NCBI RefSeq assembly: GCF_000765825.2
Contig: NZ_JRPE02000008.1
Coordinates: 54,268-118,267, forward strand
Reading direction: 5' to 3'
Source: Helicobacter magdeburgensis
Lineage (GTDB): Bacteria; Campylobacterota; Campylobacteria; Campylobacterales; Helicobacteraceae
Length of the DNA stretch: 64,000 nucleotides
Part shown: piece after piece, positions 1 to 9,957 of the stretch
How positions within the stretch are numbered: position 1 is the stretch's first letter
How the letters are laid out: each line of letters begins with the position of its first letter
Made by a program: the position numbers and the translations under genes
Notes under the pieces: model-generated
The model's input: the letters and a program-made list of their open reading frames with translations, nothing else
What the model was told of the DNA's origin: nothing
Databases searched by the model: none

Positions 1-2
1 TT

Positions 3-1716
3 GTGAATTTCTACTATTTCCGCACTTATGGGAGCAAGATTGATATTTTTATCTTTGGGTTAAAAGATGATGATACTTTGGCGGTTTTGTCTATTATGTG
101 GCAGGATTATCCTGTTGTTTTAGGGATTCTAGCTTCTTTAATTTTGTGGAATTATTACGCTTGTTGTTTATAAGATTCCACTTAAGGTTCATTTTTTAAA
201 ACAAAAATTGCGGATTTCGCTCAATATAGCCACACTTTTTGTTTATATGCTTATCTATATTTGTTTTGTTATTTTGGTTTTTATCGCAGCTCGTGGCTCA
301 CTAGGGACATATCCTATTTCAGAAAACAATCATAATATCTCATCATTGCCCCTTTTTAATCATATCGCCACAAATCCTCTTATCGCATTTGATTGGGCAA
401 GGACAAATTATAAACTTGATACACATTTTATAGAGCCTGATATACAAAAAGGTGAAATGTTGCAAGAAAAGCTCTTTCCGCTTTTACATACCACAGCAGA
501 TTCTAGCTTTTTGCAAAATAACCCACCGCATATCGTTATGAATCTTATGGAGAGTTTTGGCACAAATATGCTTGTATATGATGACAAAGACACAAATGAC
601 TTGCTTGGCTCTTTGAGAAAACATTTTGAATCTGATTTTGTATTCTATCGTTTTTTAAGTGGGGCAAATGGCACGGCTGGTTCGTTTGTTGGACTTTTCT
701 TCAACAGTCCAGATGCTCAAATCTCGCTTGGCAACGCAAAAAATATCAAACTCCCATATAATCCATTTACCATATATGCAGATTCTGGCTATGAAGTCAT
801 CTACATTACTTCAGGCTATGCGTCTTGGCGTGGTTTGGGGGATTATATTAAGATTCAAGGAGCGCAGAAAGTCTATGATGCTATCACACTTATGGATAAA
901 TACCCTACAAGCAAACAAGATGTGAGTGCCTATGGTGTGCCTGATGAGTATGCCTACAAACTTGCGTTTGAGATTCTAAATAACGCCACAAAGCCAACCT
1001 TTATCGCCATACTCACCACAAGCAATCACCCACCCTATCATCTCCCGCATAACTACACTTTAAAACCCATTTCTTTGCCAGATGAACTTCTCTTAAGACC
1101 TTCAAAAGAATCTCAAGTAAGGCTTGAGCTTGCCACAAAACTCTTTCAATACGCCAATAATGCTTTTGGTGAGTTTATGGATAACATTAAGCAATCACAT
1201 CTTGCCAAAAATACGATTGTAAGTGCCACGGGCGATCACCGCATAAGAGATTTTGGAAGCAATCCTAGCACAGATAAAGTCTTGTATCATAGTGTGCCTT
1301 TGTATCTCTATGTGCCACAATCCTACAAAACAAATCTCACCTATGAACCCTCACGCACAGGCTCACATAAGGATATTTTCCCTACACTCTATGAGCTAAG
1401 TCTTTCAAATACGACATATATGAGCCTTGGCGGAAGAAATATGCTTGCCAAGACGGATAATGAAAAATATGCTTTTGGCTATAATCAATCGGTATGGATT
1501 GATAAAAAGGGAATCTACCCAATCCCCACAGATATTGGCTATCTATGGAGAGATTCGCAAGTATTTAAAGATTCTAAAAAATACTTTGGTCTACTTTCCT
1601 TAGATGAAAGCTTTGAACTAGGAGATAAAAAAGACTTTGCCACGCTTTATAACGAGCTGTTTAACTATTCTATCTCGTGGCAAATCCACAATGCCAAAGA
1701 GAGTGAAAAGCAATAG
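3..1716 (+). pseudogene. LTA synthase family (sulfatase-fold) membrane transferase, frameshifted, 5' end outside window
   Basis: This looks like a membrane-anchored alkaline-phosphatase/sulfatase-fold transferase of the LtaS/OpgB type, which moves phosphoglycerol or a similar group onto surface glycans. The catalytic part is intact from about position 208: a membrane segment, then NLMESFGTNM near 541, a GTAGS motif near 670 holding the likely nucleophilic Thr, and TGDHRIRDF near 1228 as the metal-binding His/Asp motif. The upstream membrane region is open in frame 3 from the window edge to a TAA at 171-173 (ending LILWNYYACCL). Frame 1 from about 142 reads GIITLVVYKIPLK straight into the catalytic ORF. 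The two frames therefore look like one gene broken by one extra base near 140-153. An internal TTG at 208 could start the downstream part, but that would lose most of the membrane domain. A sequencing error is possible. Confidence 0.75.
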
Positions 1717-1725
1717 AATCTTTGG

Positions 1726-2295
1726 CTAAGATTCTAAAAAATAGCTAATCCCAGCAAAACCAAATAGCCCTAGATTTTTAAGCGTTTGGATATGAGATTT
1801 ATTTATACCACCAAGTGCCACAATGCGAGAACGCAAGGACTTTGGGAGATTGCGTAAAGATTCTATGCCAAGGGGTTTGCCTTTGTTTTGGCTAGGATAT
1901 ATGGGACTAAGAGTGCAGTAAGTCGCCCCAAGGGCAAGGGCGGATTTTACCTCTTCAATGCTATGGGCGCTGTAGCCTATGATTTTTTTATCTGCAAAAT
2001 GGGATTTTAGCGGAGCGATAAAGTCTAAAAAATGGGATTTTAAATGCACACCATCAAATCTTGCAAACCTTGTTGAGAGTTTCACAGCTTCAATGGGGTT
2101 TGCAAAAGGCAGATTCAATAAAAGTGTTTTATGAGACAAAGGGCGAGTAAGGCTTAAAAAATCATCAACAAATTCATCATCTTTATGACGATACATAAGC
2201 CAAGAAGCTGATTTTGCATATAATGGGAGCTTTTGCAAATACGCCCTGTCAATGCAAGGCGTAATAAGAATGGAAGTGAAATTAGTGGTTTTCAT
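1726..2295 (-). CDS. Thiamine phosphate synthase / TenI family protein
   Basis: The 189-residue protein fits the ThiE/TenI TIM-barrel family. ThiE joins the pyrimidine and thiazole moieties to make thiamine phosphate in the cytoplasm. Phosphate-binding and strand motifs are visible in order: GYSAHS (107-112), [15 protein letters not shown] (129-143) and ALGGI (160-164). It is slightly shorter than typical ThiE (about 200-210), so a TenI-type paralogue is possible. The start overlaps the end of atpB by 14 bases on the same strand, which suggests co-transcription. The stop lies 9 bases from the convergent sulfatase-like gene. Confidence 0.7.
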   Translation of the reverse strand: MKTTNFTSILITPCIDRAYLQKLPLYAKSASWLMYRHKDDEFVDDFLSLTRPLSHKTLLLNLPFANPIEAVKLSTRFARFDGVHLKSHFLDFIAPLKSHFADKKIIGYSAHSIEEVKSALALGATYCTLSPIYPSQNKGKPLGIESLRNLPKSLRSRIVALGGINKSHIQTLKNLGLFGFAGISYFLES

Positions 2296-2962
2296 CCACG
2301 ACTACTGCGCCGTGAATATACACATAAGTGAGAATCATAAACACAAATGCTTGAAGCAACGCCATAAAAGTAAGAATAGCAAAAGGTGCCACAGGCACAA
2401 CCCAAGGTGCAAGCATAAGCATAACAAGCAAGAACATATCATCACCCTTGATATTCCCAAAGAGACGGAAAGAAAGTGAGATAATACGAGAAAAATGCGA
2501 GATAATCTCAACTGGAAGCATAAGTGGAGCAAGCCACCATACAGGACCCATAAAGTGTTTAAAGTATTTAAAAACACCTTGAGTGCGTATCCCCTCAAAG
2601 TGATAGTAGAAAAACACAACAAGAGCTAAAACAAGCGTAAAGCTCCAGCTTGAAGTAGGAGACTCAAAGCCCGGAATAATGCCAATGGCATTGCCAAAAA
2701 AGACTAAAAATGCGATAGTCGCAGCAAGCGGAAAATATTTACGCGCAATCTCCTCGCCCACAATATCTTTTGCAAATGAGACAATCCCAGAAATAACATA
2801 TTCAAATACATTTTGTATACCACTTGGAACAACCTGCATTCTATGTGTAGCAACTCGTGCTAGAATCAAAATAATCACTGCCACAAGCAATGTATGAAAC
2901 CCAATAATAAAATCGTGATCACCATTAATCAAACCAGCGAAAGTAAAAACTCTATTATCCAT
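2282..2962 (-). CDS. atpB: F0F1 ATP synthase subunit a
   Basis: This is the membrane subunit of the F0 proton channel, which with the c ring carries protons that drive ATP synthesis. The 226-residue protein is almost entirely membrane helices. It carries the conserved SLSFRLFGN segment with the essential Arg that faces the c-ring carboxylate, and the family-typical EIISHFSR and [14 protein letters not shown] stretches. No other ATP synthase gene is next to it, which matches the dispersed atpB of Helicobacter and Campylobacter. The ATG at 2962 starts [10 protein letters not shown]. Confidence 0.95.
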   Translation of the reverse strand: MDNRVFTFAGLINGDHDFIIGFHTLLVAVIILILARVATHRMQVVPSGIQNVFEYVISGIVSFAKDIVGEEIARKYFPLAATIAFLVFFGNAIGIIPGFESPTSSWSFTLVLALVVFFYYHFEGIRTQGVFKYFKHFMGPVWWLAPLMLPVEIISHFSRIISLSFRLFGNIKGDDMFLLVMLMLAPWVVPVAPFAILTFMALLQAFVFMILTYVYIHGAVVVDENH

Positions 2963-3035
2963 AGTAACGCCTTTTTATATAGATGGCTTGGATTATGCCA
3001 AGTTTTTTGTTAGTTTTGCTTTAAACTCTTTAATT

Positions 3036-4112
3036 TTATAAAAACTTTTCATCAATATACCAAATATGCCACATAAACACAGCACATAAAATTCCCATTG
3101 GAAGCAACAAGCCTACTTCAGGATACACAATCCCAGCAACACTAAGCTGTGAGAGTGAATAAAACACACCCCATATTGCCAATGCAACAATAATACTCAC
3201 AAAGCTAATCAGGGTAAGATTCCCGTATCTAGGCAAAGATGGAATATAATAGGCAATAATAGCAATACACAAAGGCACGAAAAATGGTATGACAAGCAAC
3301 CCATAGAGAATCCCGCGTATTTTATCGGAACTGACATTTTGTTTTCTAGCGATTTTAAGCGAAGCAAAGGCATCAACAATAGAAGCAATAGGCTTATCTT
3401 GTGCGATTGTCTCAAGCACCTTTGAACTAAAACCTTTTAAAATCTCTAACTCTTCTTTCAAGCTTATATCCAAAGCCTTCTCCCCAAGTGTTGGAGAATC
3501 TATAATATCCACGCTTTTAGCCTTTTTCAAAACCCATATATTTTTCTCAAAAAATGCCTCATTTGCCTCGTGATACGCCACAAGATTACTGCTTTCATCT
3601 AGGGTAAAAACTTTAATGCCCTCCGCCCTTGCCTCACCATTAAACAACGGATAAAGTTTGCGGAGAAATATGTATTGATTACCACTTTTTAATAGCAGAT
3701 TCTCGCGTATATTTTGTGCGTTTTGATAGATAATAGATTCTGCGTATTCCTTTGCATAGGCAAACGGCGTGGCATTTAGCCCAATAAACCCCGCAGTCAG
3801 CAGGGTTGAAATCAGCAGTAATGGTGCTAGAATCTGCCTTTTAGAATAGCCTAGAGCCATAAGGGCTGTGAGTTGTGAGCTTTTAAGAAATGCCATATAA
3901 AACATAATAGAACACAAAACAAGTGAAATAGGCAAGGTATAAGTGAGCGCAAAAATCCCATCATAAAACAAAAATAAAATCAGCAAATTCGCAGAATCTG
4001 GAAGCTCCTCAATATACTTAAGCGTATCAATGGCAAGAAAAAAGCCTTCCAATCCCAAAAAAATAATAAGAAAATATTTGAGATAATAAAATCCAACAAA
4101 ACGGATAAGCAT
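3036..4112 (-). CDS. LptF/LptG family permease (YjgP/YjgQ)
   Basis: The 358-residue protein has the LptF/G architecture: paired N-terminal membrane helices (about residues 10-75, then 95-120), a periplasmic beta-rich domain (about 125-250) and C-terminal helices (about 265-355). The family forms the transmembrane part of the LptBFG ABC exporter that extracts LPS and passes it to the periplasmic bridge. Which of LptF or LptG it is cannot be settled from the sequence alone. The ATG overlaps the stop of the upstream pth gene by one base (TAATG), so the two are probably translationally coupled. Confidence 0.85.
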   Translation of the reverse strand: MLIRFVGFYYLKYFLIIFLGLEGFFLAIDTLKYIEELPDSANLLILFLFYDGIFALTYTLPISLVLCSIMFYMAFLKSSQLTALMALGYSKRQILAPLLLISTLLTAGFIGLNATPFAYAKEYAESIIYQNAQNIRENLLLKSGNQYIFLRKLYPLFNGEARAEGIKVFTLDESSNLVAYHEANEAFFEKNIWVLKKAKSVDIIDSPTLGEKALDISLKEELEILKGFSSKVLETIAQDKPIASIVDAFASLKIARKQNVSSDKIRGILYGLLVIPFFVPLCIAIIAYYIPSLPRYGNLTLISFVSIIVALAIWGVFYSLSQLSVAGIVYPEVGLLLPMGILCAVFMWHIWYIDEKFL

Positions 4113-4843
4113 TACTCGCCGCCCTTACGATTAGTTGCAAAACTAGGGCTAGATTCTATTTTATGAGTTTCTAAAGGAATGTTTTTAGAATCTAGAGAGC
4201 TTGCAGAATCTTTAGTTTGCGATTTTTTGTTTTGTGCGGTTTGTTTAGAAGTATTTTGTCTTGCGTTGATACCAAAGCGACTTTGTAATGCTGTCGCAAC
4301 ATCTTTTAGACTATCTTGCCCCATTTGTGCAAAGCTCAAAATTGCCTCTTGCAGATGAGGCATAAGGGCGTGAAAACTCTCTATTTCTTGCAAACTAAAA
4401 TCGCTTAGCACATAATCCACCACACTTTGCGTCGCACTCCTGCCAATACCAAAACGCAAACGCACATACTCATTTCCCATTGTGTTATCAATGGATTTTA
4501 GCCCATTATGCCCACCGCTTGATCCTGCAAACTTAAAGCGAATATCACCAAAAGGAATGTCTAGCTCATCGTGGATAATAAGCACAGATGAAAGCTGAAA
4601 ATACCGAGCAAAAGGGGCTATGCTCTCCCCAGAAAGATTCATAAAAGTTTGAGGTTTTAAAAAATACAGCGTTTGATTATAGGCTTTTAGCACCCCGAGT
4701 TCAGCATTAAACTTCTTATCAAAAGCAAAATCAAAGCTCAAAGCCCTTGATAAAAAATCAAGCACCATAAACCCGACATTATGCCGAGTTTTCTCGTATT
4801 TGACACCCGGATTGCCAAGCCCCGCAATAAGAAGGGCGGACAT
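4112..4843 (-). CDS. pth: Peptidyl-tRNA hydrolase with low-complexity C-terminal tail
   Basis: Pth releases tRNA from peptidyl-tRNA that drops off the ribosome. The core is complete: GLGNPGVKYEKTRHNVGF near residues 8-25 with the catalytic His, IIHDELDIPFG near 89-99 with the catalytic Asp, and GGHNGLKSI near 108-116. The protein is 243 residues against roughly 185-195 for the family. The extra 50 or so residues form a Ser/Lys/Gln-rich tail with repeated DS and ES pairs encoded by the AGATTCT motif found elsewhere here. It sits between rplY and the lptG-like gene, overlapping each by one base. rplY-pth is a common bacterial pair. Confidence 0.95.
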   Translation of the reverse strand: MSALLIAGLGNPGVKYEKTRHNVGFMVLDFLSRALSFDFAFDKKFNAELGVLKAYNQTLYFLKPQTFMNLSGESIAPFARYFQLSSVLIIHDELDIPFGDIRFKFAGSSGGHNGLKSIDNTMGNEYVRLRFGIGRSATQSVVDYVLSDFSLQEIESFHALMPHLQEAILSFAQMGQDSLKDVATALQSRFGINARQNTSKQTAQNKKSQTKDSASSLDSKNIPLETHKIESSPSFATNRKGGE

Positions 4844-5379
4844 TATTTTGCTTTAATCACCCCAACCACTGCAACAGAAGGGCGATTTAGCACATTCACA
4901 CCATCAAGCTGTGGCAAATCACGGATAAGGATAGAATCCCCTACATCTAAATCACTCACATCAAGTTCATAGGTATTGGGAAGATTTTCAGCTGTGCATT
5001 TTACGCTAATACGCTTTGTGGAAATAAATAGCACACCTTTATTTTTAAGCCCCTTTGCACTGCCTTTTACGCTTACAGGGACTTTATATTTGCTCACCAC
5101 GCCTTTTTGAGCTAAAAGCAAATCCACGTGGATAATCGTATTTGTAACAGGATCTTTTTGATACTCTTGAATCACAACATCTAAAGTCTTTCCACCGACT
5201 TTCACGGGGAAAATCAATGTGTTTTTATGCTTTACCGCCTTGATAAAGTCATTGAGCTTAAAGGCACAATGGATATTCTCTTGCCCCTTGCCATAGATGT
5301 TTGCAATTAGATAACCATCATTCCTCAAAGCCTTTGCTTGAGATTTTGAAATACTCTCTCTAATTTGTCCTTCTAACAT
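4843..5379 (-). CDS. rplY: 50S ribosomal protein L25 (general stress protein Ctc type)
   Basis: L25/Ctc binds 5S rRNA in the large subunit. The 178-residue protein starts MLEGQIRES and has the two-domain Ctc layout: an N-terminal 5S-binding domain (about 1-90) and a C-terminal beta domain (about 95-178) ending in [14 protein letters not shown]. The ATG at 5379 was chosen over an upstream in-frame ATG at 5421 because an AAAGGAC ribosome site lies just before it and because the longer version would run through the likely promoter and hairpin. Confidence 0.92.
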   Translation of the reverse strand: MLEGQIRESISKSQAKALRNDGYLIANIYGKGQENIHCAFKLNDFIKAVKHKNTLIFPVKVGGKTLDVVIQEYQKDPVTNTIIHVDLLLAQKGVVSKYKVPVSVKGSAKGLKNKGVLFISTKRISVKCTAENLPNTYELDVSDLDVGDSILIRDLPQLDGVNVLNRPSVAVVGVIKAK

Positions 5380-5397
5380 TGTCAGTCCTTTTTGAAA

Positions 5398-5433
5398 ATT
5401 TAAGGGTCGCATTATAGCCAAAAACCCTTAAAT
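5398..5433 (-). promoter_or_regulatory. Hairpin after gltA with rplY -10 box in its loop
   Basis: A perfect 10-bp inverted repeat (ATTTAAGGGT at 5398-5407, ACCCTTAAAT at 5424-5433) lies between the gltA stop and the rplY start. The loop, read on the minus strand, holds TTGGCTATAATGCG, with TATAAT at 5411-5416. The same element may end gltA transcription and start rplY transcription. Both roles are inferred from pattern and position. Confidence 0.6.
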
Positions 5434-5438
5434 ACACT

Positions 5439-6722
5439 TTATTCCCCGATATAAACTTGGCGAGGTCGTGTGATTCTTGTTGTTGGATCTTTGATATGCT
5501 CTAGGAGTTGCGCACACCAGCCGGGCATTCTACCGATAACAAAAATAGGCGTAAAGAGTGAAACAGGAATCTTTAAAGCAGAGAGAATGATTCCAGAGTA
5601 GAAATCCACATTTGGATAGAGATTTCTCTCCACAAAATAGCTATCATTTAACGCCACTTCCTCCACCTTATGAGCTAAATCACTCAAGCGTGAATCCATT
5701 TTAATTCCCTTAGCGTCCAAGTCATCTTTAAGCTTTTTAAGAATCTTCGCACGCGGATCGTAGTTTTTATACACCCTATGCCCAAAGCCCATAAGCCTAA
5801 ATGGATCGTTTTTATCCTTTGCCTTAGCGATAAATTTATCCACATTTTTCGCATCGCCAATTTCATTAAGCATATCAAGCACTTTTTCATTTGCCCCGCC
5901 GTGTGCTGCTCCCCACAACGCATTGATCCCAGCACTCAACGCCGCATAAGGGTGTGCTCCGGTTGAAGCGACATTACGCACCGTTGTTGTAGAAGCATTT
6001 TGTCCGTGATCAGCGTGAAGTGTGAAAATTTTATCCAACGCCTCAACCTCTAAAGGCGTAATTTCAGCTGGACCGCTAATTGTTTGTTTCATTTTTCCGC
6101 CCGGATACGCACGAAGCATATATAGGAAATTCTCCACATAGCCACGCTCCACATCAGGATAAATATATGGAATCCCAAGCGAATGTCTATACGCAAACGC
6201 CACAAGCGTTGGAATCTTAGCAATAGCGCGTCTTGCCATTACTTGTCGCTCCTCTTCATTACTCATATCCAAGTGATGAAAGTGAAATGTAGAAAGAGCC
6301 GAGAGGGCAGCAGATAGATTTGCCATAGGGTGAGCAGTGTCCGGGAAAGCATTAAAGATATTAATAAGCCCCTCGTGCAGGAAACTCCTATGCATAAGCT
6401 CTATTTCAAACTCCTTAGATTCTGCGCCATTGTTTGGTGCATCACCTGTAATCAAAAGCTTACACACATCGGTAAATTGATACTTCTCTACAAGCTTTTG
6501 CAGCGGGAAGCCTTTATAGAGTAGCTCCCCCTCTTTACCATTAATGTAGCTAATCGTAGATTTACACCCAGCCGTTGAGCCATAGCCCGGATCATAAGAG
6601 AAAATATTTGTGCGCTCAAAAAGCTTGGAAAAATCCACCGCTTTTGGACCTCTCGTGCATTCAATCAGCTCAAAATCAAAGCTTTCTTTTGTTTCGTTAT
6701 TTGTTAGCGTAATGGTTGCCAT
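5439..6722 (-). CDS. gltA: Citrate synthase
   Basis: This type II citrate synthase condenses oxaloacetate with acetyl-CoA at the entry to the TCA cycle. The 427-residue protein has [13 protein letters not shown], the [12 protein letters not shown] stretch with a catalytic His, and [15 protein letters not shown] with the second catalytic His; the catalytic Asp follows near the C terminus in the FYSG region. The start at 6722 ([10 protein letters not shown]) is preceded by AAAGGAG, while the longer in-frame start at 6794 lacks support. A -10-like CATAAT lies about 45 bases upstream. Confidence 0.96.
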   Translation of the reverse strand: MATITLTNNETKESFDFELIECTRGPKAVDFSKLFERTNIFSYDPGYGSTAGCKSTISYINGKEGELLYKGFPLQKLVEKYQFTDVCKLLITGDAPNNGAESKEFEIELMHRSFLHEGLINIFNAFPDTAHPMANLSAALSALSTFHFHHLDMSNEEERQVMARRAIAKIPTLVAFAYRHSLGIPYIYPDVERGYVENFLYMLRAYPGGKMKQTISGPAEITPLEVEALDKIFTLHADHGQNASTTTVRNVASTGAHPYAALSAGINALWGAAHGGANEKVLDMLNEIGDAKNVDKFIAKAKDKNDPFRLMGFGHRVYKNYDPRAKILKKLKDDLDAKGIKMDSRLSDLAHKVEEVALNDSYFVERNLYPNVDFYSGIILSALKIPVSLFTPIFVIGRMPGWCAQLLEHIKDPTTRITRPRQVYIGE

Positions 6723-6765
6723 AACATCTCCTTTATGTAAGATTTGGAATCTAAATCGCCCTTTC

Positions 6766-6771
6766 ATTATG
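6766..6771 (-). promoter_or_regulatory. Probable gltA -10 box
   Basis: On the minus strand the sequence reads TTTGTGCCATAATG, an extended -10 (TGCCATAAT) about 45 bases before the gltA ATG. It matches the Helicobacter/Campylobacter vegetative promoter pattern. Confidence 0.5.
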
Positions 6772-6933
6772 GCACAAACACCCAATAAAGTCAAAAAAAA
6801 ATTAAATTTTTATACAAAACTGCCACCAAAAGTGTCAAATGATACATTCAGTCAAATCATATATGCTCGCCGCAATAAATTCAAATAAACTTAATATATT
6901 CTTAATTTAGCGATTTTTGCGGGGTTTTGCTGA

Positions 6934-6947
6934 TTTTTTTGTATAAT
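6934..6947 (+). promoter_or_regulatory. Promoter with T7 run and TATAAT
   Basis: A T7 run is followed by G and a perfect TATAAT (6942-6947), 30 bases before the small gene at 6977. It has the same arrangement as the two long-T-tract promoters later in the window, but with a run too short to be strongly unstable. Confidence 0.65.
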
Positions 6948-6976
6948 ACACCAACAAATCAGCAAAAGGAGGAAAT

Positions 6977-7330
6977 ATGTCAAAGCATAAAGTTGTTTTA
7001 ACAACCCAAGACAGAGAAGAACTCGCGCCATTGCTAAATATCACAAAAGCCGAGCGAGAGCTTATGCCCAAAGAGATTTTAGAAAAGCTTGAACTCCTTG
7101 CCAAAGAGCAAGAAGAAGGCGGTTATCAAGATCTTGAACAAATCATAGAAGAATCTTTGCAAATCGTAGAATCTCTTGAGCCAAATGCCGATGCTAGCGC
7201 ACTTTATGAGACACACAAACGCTCACAGCTTAAAAATTACATTTGGTGGAGAACACATTATCAAGTTTTCCTTGCTAGACGCAAAGCCCAACGCGCCAGA
7301 CGCAAATGTCATAAGAAAAATAAATCCTAA
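6977..7330 (+). CDS. Small charged hypothetical protein
   Basis: The 117-residue protein is not recognised. The start has a strong ribosome site (AAAGGAGG, 6966-6973 region) and a clear promoter. The protein is cytoplasmic in appearance: an acidic, Glu/Leu-rich, probably helical N-terminal two thirds (about 15-75), then a short WWR segment and a very basic C-terminus rich in Arg and Lys. The basic tail could bind nucleic acid, but this is only inference. It stands alone between gltA and the convergent TPR gene. Confidence 0.75.
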   Translation: MSKHKVVLTTQDREELAPLLNITKAERELMPKEILEKLELLAKEQEEGGYQDLEQIIEESLQIVESLEPNADASALYETHKRSQLKNYIWWRTHYQVFLARRKAQRARRKCHKKNKS

Positions 7331-7348
7331 ATTCTACCTTGCTGTGCT

Positions 7349-7382
7349 AACCCTAAGCAGAATTAAATCTCTACTTAGGGTT
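7349..7382. terminator. Bidirectional hairpin between convergent genes
   Basis: A perfect 9-bp inverted repeat (AACCCTAAG at 7349-7357, CTTAGGGTT at 7374-7382) lies in the gap between the plus-strand gene ending at 7330 and the minus-strand gene ending at 7442. It is well placed as a terminator for both, though no long T run follows. Confidence 0.5.
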
Positions 7383-7441
7383 TGTTACCACATTCTACTT
7401 AAAATGTAATTTTCAACCAAATACAATAAAGTTTTTAGACT

Positions 7442-9925
7442 CTATCCCTCTTTTTTATCATCTTTTTGTGGGTTGAGTAATTCGCTCGTGTCAATTTCAA
7501 AATCAAAGAATTCAGATTCAAAGCCTGTGTGTGAAATTTTGTCATAATGTTGGATAGCAGCTTTCATATTTTTGCCCTCTTGGTAGAGTAGCCCAAGGGC
7601 GTATCTTGCCTCAAAGTTTGTAGCAGATTCTATCTTGGCAAGTTGCAAAAGGGCTACGGCGTTCTCGTGGCGATTAGCCCCCATAGCTGCAATAGCCGCT
7701 AAGAATCGCGTTTGCGAATCTCCTTCACCCAAATCATCAAGCAAGGAGTTATATATCGCAAAAGCCTTTTCAAAATCATTGCTGTATATGTTTGAAAGCG
7801 CCAAAGCCTGTAAGATTCCATTGCTTGTGTGTGTCTCAACAACAAGCTTTGCCTCTAGCTCTTCTTGGATAGAACGCAACGAGCCTGTTACAAAGCCCAC
7901 ATACACATACAATTCCCTTGCCAAAGAGGGTCCATAGTAGATTGAACGCATATCAAGATTCTTTTCTTTATAAATAATATTCATCTGCAAGGCAAAATCT
8001 TTCAAATTACTTCCAAATCTCTTACCAAGCTCATACATCGTATGTGTAACCGCATCTTTTGGATAAAAGCCCTTTAAAGATTCAAAAGCATTTGCTATTT
8101 GCACTCCATTAGCCGCATAGATTCCATACACCGCACTTAACGCATAATAAATAGGCTTCCGCTCATAAGATGGTTGCTGTTTTAGTGTATCAAACCAAGA
8201 AAGAGAATCTGTGGGCGAATCGCTTGTGTAGCGGAATAAAGAAAGTAAAAAATCGTGCTCTAGCTTATTAGTAAAATTCATCTCTGCCAAATCAGTGGAG
8301 ATAGTATTGCTCAAGCGAGAAGTGTCGCGATAAGTCAGCTCTGCACACATAAGGGCGAAGATTCCAGCCATTGTGTTGTTATTATCCAAATGATAAGCAC
8401 GGATAAAATGCAAATATCCATTATCAAAATCATTCATTTGTGCATACAAAAGCCCGACATTATAATGCAAAACAGAGTGATTTGGGTAAGTTGCAAGGGA
8501 CTGCTCCATAGATTTGACCGCTTCGCGTATATCTTGATTTGCTATTAAGTAACGCAGATTCTGTGCGATTGAGCGATTGACTTGTGAAACTTTCTGTCCC
8601 TCTTGCAGCGTGTTTTTCGCACTCTCAATATTATTCACGTGAGCATTTAAATTTCCATCATCAATAATCGCCAAAGCATTTTTTGCATCAAAAACTAAAA
8701 AAGGTGCGTAATAGAAAAGAATCTTATAGCCCAGCATTTTATTATGCTCAAATCGGCGATTCCAGAAATTTTCCTGTGCGAGATTCACATCAAACAAATC
8801 ATCACGCAATTTTGCCTTGATAGGATATTCATCAAAGACCTTTTGTGTCTCTTCTGCGGCATTTAATCGCTCAAGAATCAAAGCACTTTCTTTAAAATTC
8901 CCACTTTTTGTCTCAATCAGTTGCAATGCCATTAAAGCCTGTGGATCGCCCACATTGCTCCCAAGATATTCATACAAATATTGTTTTGCTTGTGTGTATT
9001 CCCCAAGCCTTGCGTGCAGCAAACCAATGGAGAGATTGTCATCTTTATCTGCTACTTGCTTGAGTTGAGCTAACGCATTATACTCATCGTTAAAAATCAA
9101 AAACACTTCCGCAGCAAATTTTTTACTCTCTTTGGTATAATCTGGCGAAGAGGGATTAAGAAAGGGGGATAGCGATTCAAAATAAAAACCCTTATAATAT
9201 TGCAACAACCCATACAGATAAGAATACAACGGCTGATTTGCCGTATAATACAAATAGCTTGAGCTAATGCCTAGATAATACTCATATAGATTTATATCAC
9301 CCAGCATATACGCACTATATGCGGCATTAAACGCACTCACACTTATATCTTCCCCAGAGTAAATGGCACTATCAAAAGAGCTGATAGCTTTTTTATACTC
9401 ACCCTCATTTATCTTAATCACGCCCAAATTATATGCAGCAAGGGATTGAGAATACGCAGCAATATTATTAAACAAATCCAAAGCCTCCATTTTATCACCC
9501 TGTGTGTAAAGAATATTTGCCTTGCGTATCATATTACCAAGCTCTGTTTCATCTACTTCGGGACGCTTTGAGCCACTTAAAATAGGAGCTGGCTGGATAA
9601 TCTTTCGTGAAATGGGGGCAGATTCTGTTTTTTGCTCTTCCTTGCCACCACTAAAGATTAAAATCACAATCAGCACTAAAAAAACAAGCACAAGCACCGC
9701 AATGGCAATCGTGCTAATCATTAGAATCTTATTTTCCTTTAAAGCTGCTAGAAAAGCGTTAATTCTTGCTTTCAAGGGAGCTAGAATCTTTTGCAGCTTA
9801 CTCTCTTTAGATTCTGTAGCTTCACTTGGCTTTTGCTCATCGCTTTCTTTTGCACCCTCTTGTGGTGGTGTTGCAGAATCTTCAATCTCTAGATTTTCAT
9901 CAAGATTTATTACTTCTTCTGCCAT
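7442..9925 (-). CDS. Single-pass membrane TPR protein
   Basis: The 827-residue protein has an acidic cytoplasmic N-terminus (1-60), one membrane helix at about 67-91 and a long, probably periplasmic region of helical repeats. TPR-like units are visible near 155-200 (YNLGVIKINEGEYKKAISSF) and again near 500-545 and 770-800. No catalytic motif is seen. TPR arrays bind other proteins, so a scaffold role in an envelope complex is plausible. It lies directly downstream of serS (32-base gap), as a similar gene does in H. pylori, and is probably co-transcribed. The function is unknown. Confidence 0.85.
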   Translation of the reverse strand: MAEEVINLDENLEIEDSATPPQEGAKESDEQKPSEATESKESKLQKILAPLKARINAFLAALKENKILMISTIAIAVLVLVFLVLIVILIFSGGKEEQKTESAPISRKIIQPAPILSGSKRPEVDETELGNMIRKANILYTQGDKMEALDLFNNIAAYSQSLAAYNLGVIKINEGEYKKAISSFDSAIYSGEDISVSAFNAAYSAYMLGDINLYEYYLGISSSYLYYTANQPLYSYLYGLLQYYKGFYFESLSPFLNPSSPDYTKESKKFAAEVFLIFNDEYNALAQLKQVADKDDNLSIGLLHARLGEYTQAKQYLYEYLGSNVGDPQALMALQLIETKSGNFKESALILERLNAAEETQKVFDEYPIKAKLRDDLFDVNLAQENFWNRRFEHNKMLGYKILFYYAPFLVFDAKNALAIIDDGNLNAHVNNIESAKNTLQEGQKVSQVNRSIAQNLRYLIANQDIREAVKSMEQSLATYPNHSVLHYNVGLLYAQMNDFDNGYLHFIRAYHLDNNNTMAGIFALMCAELTYRDTSRLSNTISTDLAEMNFTNKLEHDFLLSLFRYTSDSPTDSLSWFDTLKQQPSYERKPIYYALSAVYGIYAANGVQIANAFESLKGFYPKDAVTHTMYELGKRFGSNLKDFALQMNIIYKEKNLDMRSIYYGPSLARELYVYVGFVTGSLRSIQEELEAKLVVETHTSNGILQALALSNIYSNDFEKAFAIYNSLLDDLGEGDSQTRFLAAIAAMGANRHENAVALLQLAKIESATNFEARYALGLLYQEGKNMKAAIQHYDKISHTGFESEFFDFEIDTSELLNPQKDDKKEG

Positions 9926-9957
9926 ACTCTCCCCTTAGCCTTTTTGCGATATTTTCT

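Noticed and set aside
2252..2479. His/Lys-rich plus-strand frame of 75 codons
   Set aside because: It lies opposite the end of atpB and its composition is a by-product of hydrophobic codons on the other strand.
6934..6947. T7 promoter tract as a third phase-variable switch
   Set aside because: Seven T residues are too few for frequent slippage; it looks like an ordinary promoter of the same design.
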